A stretch of DNA of 64,000 nucleotides from contig BQKZ01000100.1 of NCBI GenBank assembly GCA_036244855.1, positions 29,344 through 93,343 on the forward strand. The letters run 5' to 3'. The notes below the pieces were generated by a model, which was not told the DNA's origin, searched no databases, and worked only from the letters and a program-made list of their open reading frames with translations. Position 1 is the stretch's first letter; each line of letters starts with the position of its first letter. Below, piece by piece: positions 59,680 to 64,000 of the stretch. The DNA comes from Temnopleurus reevesii. Lineage: Eukaryota; Echinodermata; Echinoidea; Temnopleuroida; Temnopleuridae. A program made the position numbers and the translations under genes.

Positions 59680-59922
59680 GGACAACTCACACCTATGCGT
59701 TTTTAGCCTAAGTCGGCCCAGTGTATTTAGAAATTAAAAACGCTCCCTTGACGCACAAAGATGCTTGTAATACGGCGGACTGACGCTCGACGTAAGCTCC
59801 TTAAGCGCAAACCGAACGTCAATCCACCGTCTGATCAGCGTATGCTGTGAGTCCAAGGAGCATTTTTAATTTCCAAAAACACTGGGCCGACGCAGGCTTA
59901 AAACGCAAAGGTGTGAGTCGGC
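59680..59922. mobile_element. Family C palindromic MITE, copy 2
   Basis: The ends GACAACTCACACCTATGCGT and CGCAAAGGTGTGAGTCGGC are inverse repeats. The inner GCCTAAGTCGGCCCAGTGT and CACTGGGCCGACGCAGGC, ACGCTCCCTTGACGCAC and GCGGACTGACGCTCGACG pair with their mirrors. It is the same length and layout as the copy at 25.1 kb and would lie in an intron if the 58.3-60.8 kb gene is real. Confidence 0.85.
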
Positions 59923-60524
59923 ATCTACGATGTATTTGATACATAGTTACGCTGCTTTCCTCATGCCCATGCCAGGCACTCGTGTATAGCTTCGGTAGAC
60001 CGAAAGTAATATCTGCACTTTTTGAAGAAGCACATTGGTCCTCTGTCTGACTTTGATGAATGTTTCTCCATCCATGAGCGTATGATAAAGTGCAACCACA
60101 TATTAATGATTTATTGCGTATCTAATCATTCACATGCGAACGCCATTAAGATAAAAAAAAAAATACTGCACCTGCACTGGTTTGGAAATGTTTAATTGAC
60201 TATTTGATTTTTGTAGAAGAATTTTAAAAGAATTACACGTTTTAATAGTTTACTCACTTTGATGGTCAGTATGATAATAATGATAAGAAGAATGATAATG
60301 GTAATTGAAATGGTGCCGATGCAGATCTCAAGTGCACATTTTGTATAACTGTATCCCTCTGCACCTCGGAATAGTTTAACTAGACAGATGGTACATTACA
60401 AATGCTGTATTTATTATTACTATTATTATCTTCTTTGTTTACTTTAAATTAATGCTTTGTCATTTCATGCTCTGATCAATTACTTTTGAACTCAACCTGA
60501 ATATTGTAAACATATATATTACAG

Positions 60525-60822
60525 AAACCTAACCTCACAGTTGCAATGATTATATATGCAGATATATATCACTCTCTATTTGAAGTTGTGTTTGTATACT
60601 GTTTTGATTCACCTTGATATGATGTTAATCGCACCGAAACCACCTGTATTTGTTGCTCGGACCAAAGAAGGTGTCATAGATGATGTTTCTCTTTTTATGT
60701 CGCTAGAAAATGATAGTTACCAGACAATGTGTATCCCGTCATCCCTTCGGGTTGCATCAACACACCAATGGCGGGAACTGGCTTTTCACACGATTGTGAG
60801 AAACTTCTATGACCCGTCATGA
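60525..60822 (+). CDS. Candidate exon 3 of the 58.3 kb gene, with a possible frameshift
   Basis: After the acceptor ATATATATTACAG a phase-0 frame reads KPNLTVAMIIYADIYHSLFE and on to TGA at 60615-60617. A +1 frame overlapping it is open to TGA at 60820-60822 and reads HLDMMLIAPKPPVFVARTKE, then more than 45 further residues ending NFYDPS. Both parts look protein-like, and the other frames of the second half are full of stops. One reading is a single exon with a one-base frameshift near 60600 (pseudogenisation or assembly error). Another is that only one of the two frames is real. The phase matches the end of exon 2 at 58839. Confidence 0.25.
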
Positions 60823-61489
60823 TAAAGGTCGTAAAAATCTACAGCTAACAACATGTAGTTTTACAGCAAATCAATTGAACTATTATGCTAGAGAAGAAAA
60901 TACAGAATATTGAATGTACGTTATATCAACCAACTAACACCACGTTTGGTCGTTTTAATCCTGACGTTTCATTATGCCGACATTGCAGTGGGCGACGGCA
61001 GTGGGCGATATGAATGTATGGTAAAAATCGAAGCAGGGATGATACTTCGCGTGAAATATAAATTCTGAAAACATCACGTGACTAACTAGAACCAAAATTC
61101 CTGAAATATGTAATGGTTTAACCTAACCAAAGGGCTTTTGATAACCAAGTCTTACAATAAATTGTAAGGATTACAGAAAGAAGTCGGCTTTGAATTAGAG
61201 TCTATTCATTTACAGGGAATTTAAGATGTATGAATCAAGTATTTCTAACGTGCGCTTGGTAAAATACAATGAAGCTTTCCATTCAATCACAATTTGATCA
61301 GCGAGGAACTCAGACAAAAGAGTGGCTTTCACATTTTGCGTGTCAAATTAAGCGACTAGTCCACATGCTGCTCTCAGAGCTATCGCGAATGAATTCCCTT
61401 TCACCATGTTCACTGCATCCACGCATACACTCTTGAATACATCTTCGGAGTCTTTCATTTGGAAGTCACAACGAACTTATTTTCATCAG

Positions 61490-61654
61490 CTATTCCAAGT
61501 TTGAACGTCACCATTAATGGTAGATATACTCCTCATCACTGCACATATGGATATTTTTTTTCGAATGAACATTTGTTCAAGGAATCGTTTTATACTGTTT
61601 TAACAGCATGGAGATTTGTATTCTACGGTGGAAGAACTGTTCTGTTGAAGCAAG
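61490..61654 (+). CDS. Candidate symmetric phase 1-1 exon, function unknown
   Basis: It follows ACTTATTTTCATCAG and ends at GCAAG followed by GTATTT. It is open for 55 codons, reading IPSLNVTINGRYTPHHCTYG and on, with two possible N-glycosylation sites at NVT and at the following short motif region not confirmed. Phase 1 at both ends is common for extracellular modules, but this phase does not match the end of the 60525 exon as drawn. It could belong to the same gene through an unseen exon, or be chance. Confidence 0.17.
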
Positions 61655-61709
61655 GTATTTACATAATGCCCTTTCCGTTTGTTTTATCGATGTCAAAGGC
61701 ATCTAACTG

Positions 61710-62072
61710 ATTGGCACGCTCACTTGAAGATTCAAGACCAGAAATAATCGGAATGCACGAATACTAGTGGAAAAGAACCTCCTTTATATTGATGTATTCA
61801 TCAAATCGAATCTTACGGCTCCCGTTTTCGTCAACGGCGATTGCTACCGGTCAATTTGGATTTTGGTTCGCTGGATAGTTTCGCTTTTGGATGCGTACAG
61901 GTCAGTCAATCAGGATAATAACGTTCGATGGTGGATAGATTAATGAGGATCATAAAGAATTAATGATAATAATGGAAGTATGCTGTTATTTTTTTTGGCT
62001 ATTATTATTTGAATAGGCTGCTTTACTAATAGTTTGAAATGTGTGCACGTTTCTTGTCAATGTGGTGTTGCC
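61710..62072. other. Intergenic, nothing recognised
   Basis: AT-rich; no feature supported. Confidence 0.45.
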
Positions 62073-62207
62073 TAAGCCCCGGTCACATAGGATCCCGGAA
62101 GCAACACGATTTGCCCCGATTCGTAGTTCTGAGGCAGTTAACTGTGAATTTACAAAGAGTCGGGGTGAATCGTGTTGCTTCCGGGGTCCTATGTGACCAG
62201 GGCTTTA
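62073..62207 (+). mobile_element. Family A palindromic MITE, copy 5
   Basis: Left arm TAAGCCCCGGTCACATAGGA, right arm CCTATGTGACCAGGGCTTTA; the inner GAAGCAACACGATT and AATCGTGTTGCTTC pair. The centre GTTCTGAGGCAGTTAACTGT is the reverse of that in copy 1, which fixes its orientation. The 99-codon plus-strand frame across it is a shadow. Confidence 0.85.
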
Positions 62208-62397
62208 GACCGGTTTGTAACAATAGAACCGCAATACTTGAAATCCATTTTGTATACATGACTTGTTGCTATGTCGGTCAAGCCTTGGGCAAGCTTCCGG
62301 ATCGTCAAAAACAACCTTTGTGTATAGAGAACGCATAAAATTTGCATATTTTAGTAAACCTGCATTCTAACCATGTGCATTATACTTGTAGTTCAGT

Positions 62398-62522
62398 CTG
62401 ACATAGATCCCCAGAAGCAACACGATTCACCCCGAATCGTTGTTCTGAGGCATTTAACTGTGAATTAACAAAGAGTCGGGATGAATCGTGTTGCTTCCGG
62501 GGTCTTATGTGACCGGGGCTTA
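62398..62522 (+). mobile_element. Family A palindromic MITE, copy 6
   Basis: It has the same centre (GTTCTGAGGCATTTAACTGT) and inner arms as copy 5 and a full right arm ending GTGACCGGGGCTTA. The left outer arm is eroded to CTGACATAGATCCCC. It lies 190 bp from copy 5 in the same orientation. Confidence 0.8.
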
Positions 62523-64000
62523 ACGACCACTATTACTTGTTTTTATCATTGCTTTAGGGTTTGGTTTCTAAATATCGCCCTTTTAATATGATGCATGATA
62601 ATACGAATAAGCAATATTTTGACTATTTATAGATTGATTCGCCTACTCGTGTTGGTGTATGTTATGCTTAAATACCTTAACGGTATGTTAAGCAGTATTA
62701 GGTAATCTTTAACACTGAATTGTACCATTTCCATTTAAGAGGTACATTGGAAATATTGACAACGTAGATAATTTCAGAGGTTCACTAAGGATTAATTAGA
62801 AGGCATTTGAATGCTAACCTTTTCGGAAGCGTCTGTGTCTTTGAATGATTGCAATGATTATTTCACCATATGAATGGGATGTGACATTCTCATAATAGAT
62901 TATCTATTTCCTGCAATGTTTAAAATGATTATTCTTGATTTCTTAAACCACATTTCATCCCATAATGTATATAGCATTTACAAACTTTAACGAACAACTA
63001 AAACGGATAGTTAGTTCCCTCGCTTGAAATAAAGAAATTGTTAAATTATTGATTGAATTTGCTCAATGTAGGTTAAGTTTTAATTTATACCTGCAATTCT
63101 AATTCTTAGTTTGCAGTAGTTAAGGTAAAAATCATCCTTATCTTCCCTTTTTAACTAAAACAAAATGCCTTAATTGGTCATTTTTATGCAGCACCATACG
63201 GGGAACAGAATTAAAAGGAATTTCTTTTACCATACGGTAAGATATTGATCGTAATACTAATATGAAGGCCTATCTAAAAATTTCTCTTGAGATGTACTCA
63301 TTCACAATAGAGTCTACCTGGCAATGAATCTAAATCCTCCACCTTTTGAAAAGATGAGAAAACACACATCTTTCTCCAAAAAATATGAATTTTACGAATA
63401 TTGTCATGCAGATGCTTTCTGTATTTCACCGCTTCATATTTTGAAAGAGACCTTGGAGCATAAAAGCATTTCATTTGACATTTCATCGTGAGTTCTTCAG
63501 CGCCCGTCCACCCATCTAAGCGATTGACAAGAATCGAATGCGGGAGAAAACCTGAAAAGGGAAGGCGAGTCCGGAATTAAAAAAAAACATTAAAAGGGGT
63601 TGTTCATCATCTACAAGCCACAAAAATTATTACAAATTTTGCACGTTATGAAAGAGATTCGGCTGAAATTACTTAATATAAACTGAATTTTATTCTTAAA
63701 ATGTAGTTCTGGTAATATCATTAAAATAGAAATGAATACACATTTAAAAAAAAATAATGTTTTTACGCATTTTTAAAGGCGTTCCCTGGCATTTTTATAA
63801 TTAATCATCTTTGAATCACTACATGTGAAGTATAACCTTGTAAATACTTTTGTTTACATATTCATACTAATCTAATGCCTTCGATATATGCTATATAATT
63901 TGAATTCCTGTCCTTTAAATCTATATATGTCGTTAATTACATAAATTGTCCAAAACCTTAAAGAGGGAGCGTGGATAATGTCGATGATAATATTATTGGA
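62523..64000. other. Intergenic, nothing recognised
   Basis: AT-rich to the window end; only a 62-codon minus-strand chance ORF at 63298-63486. Confidence 0.5.

Overview
This is AT-rich animal nuclear DNA with very little coding content. I infer a marine invertebrate deuterostome, most likely an echinoderm such as a sea urchin. The reasons are the dispersed short palindromic elements, tRNA-headed SINEs ending in TAA/TTA runs, abundant microsatellites, and an intron-containing rhodopsin-type receptor of the sort that is hugely expanded in that group. Three single N bases, beside C-runs at about 20064 and 42969, point to a draft assembly. No operons, prophage, CRISPR, rRNA or intact tRNA genes are seen. 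The species call is inference.

The only gene whose family I recognise is a two-exon class A GPCR at 4820-6520 (+). Its frame runs through all seven membrane segments but is broken by two TAA codons in the third extracellular loop, so it is a pseudogene or a six-segment truncated receptor. Other coding candidates are weaker and unnamed. They are a 105-codon minus-strand ORF with a good Kozak context (2087-2404), a possible first coding exon with a strong donor (21191-21321), and a phase-consistent multi-exon candidate starting with a hydrophobic leader (58286-58839, continuing at 60525-60822 and perhaps 61490-61654). A phase-compatible exon pair (29184-29310 and 31733-31929) and a minus-strand exon-like ORF (31331-31557) are weaker still. 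A decayed LINE reverse-transcriptase tail lies at 30219-30446.

The rest is dominated by repeats. Family A palindromes (termini reading CCCCGGTCACATAGGA) occur six times, at 11.9, 12.3, 41.0, 58.0, 62.1 and 62.4 kb. Family B palindromes (GGGGCCTGTAACATAAA termini) occur five times, at 1.4, 3.4, 33.6, 37.9 and 46.4 kb. A fully self-complementary family C of about 243 bp occurs at 25.1 and 59.7 kb. Two single foldback elements lie at 1.2 and 7.3 kb. tRNA-headed SINEs occur at 5.3 kb (inside the GPCR intron), as a tail-to-tail pair at 23.9-24.4 kb, as an inverted pair at 54.1-55.1 kb, and as a Leu-tRNA-like relic at 56.4 kb. LINE/SINE 3' tails lie at 16.1, 38.6 and 51.2 kb.

The most unusual structure is at 22.59-23.73 kb: six diverged tandem units spaced 169-236 bp. 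An approximately 80-bp core is conserved much better than its AT-rich spacers. It carries a CAGCTG E-box and an ACGTCA CRE half-site and also reads as a short peptide in one frame. Its function is unknown and it is the best candidate here for something undescribed.
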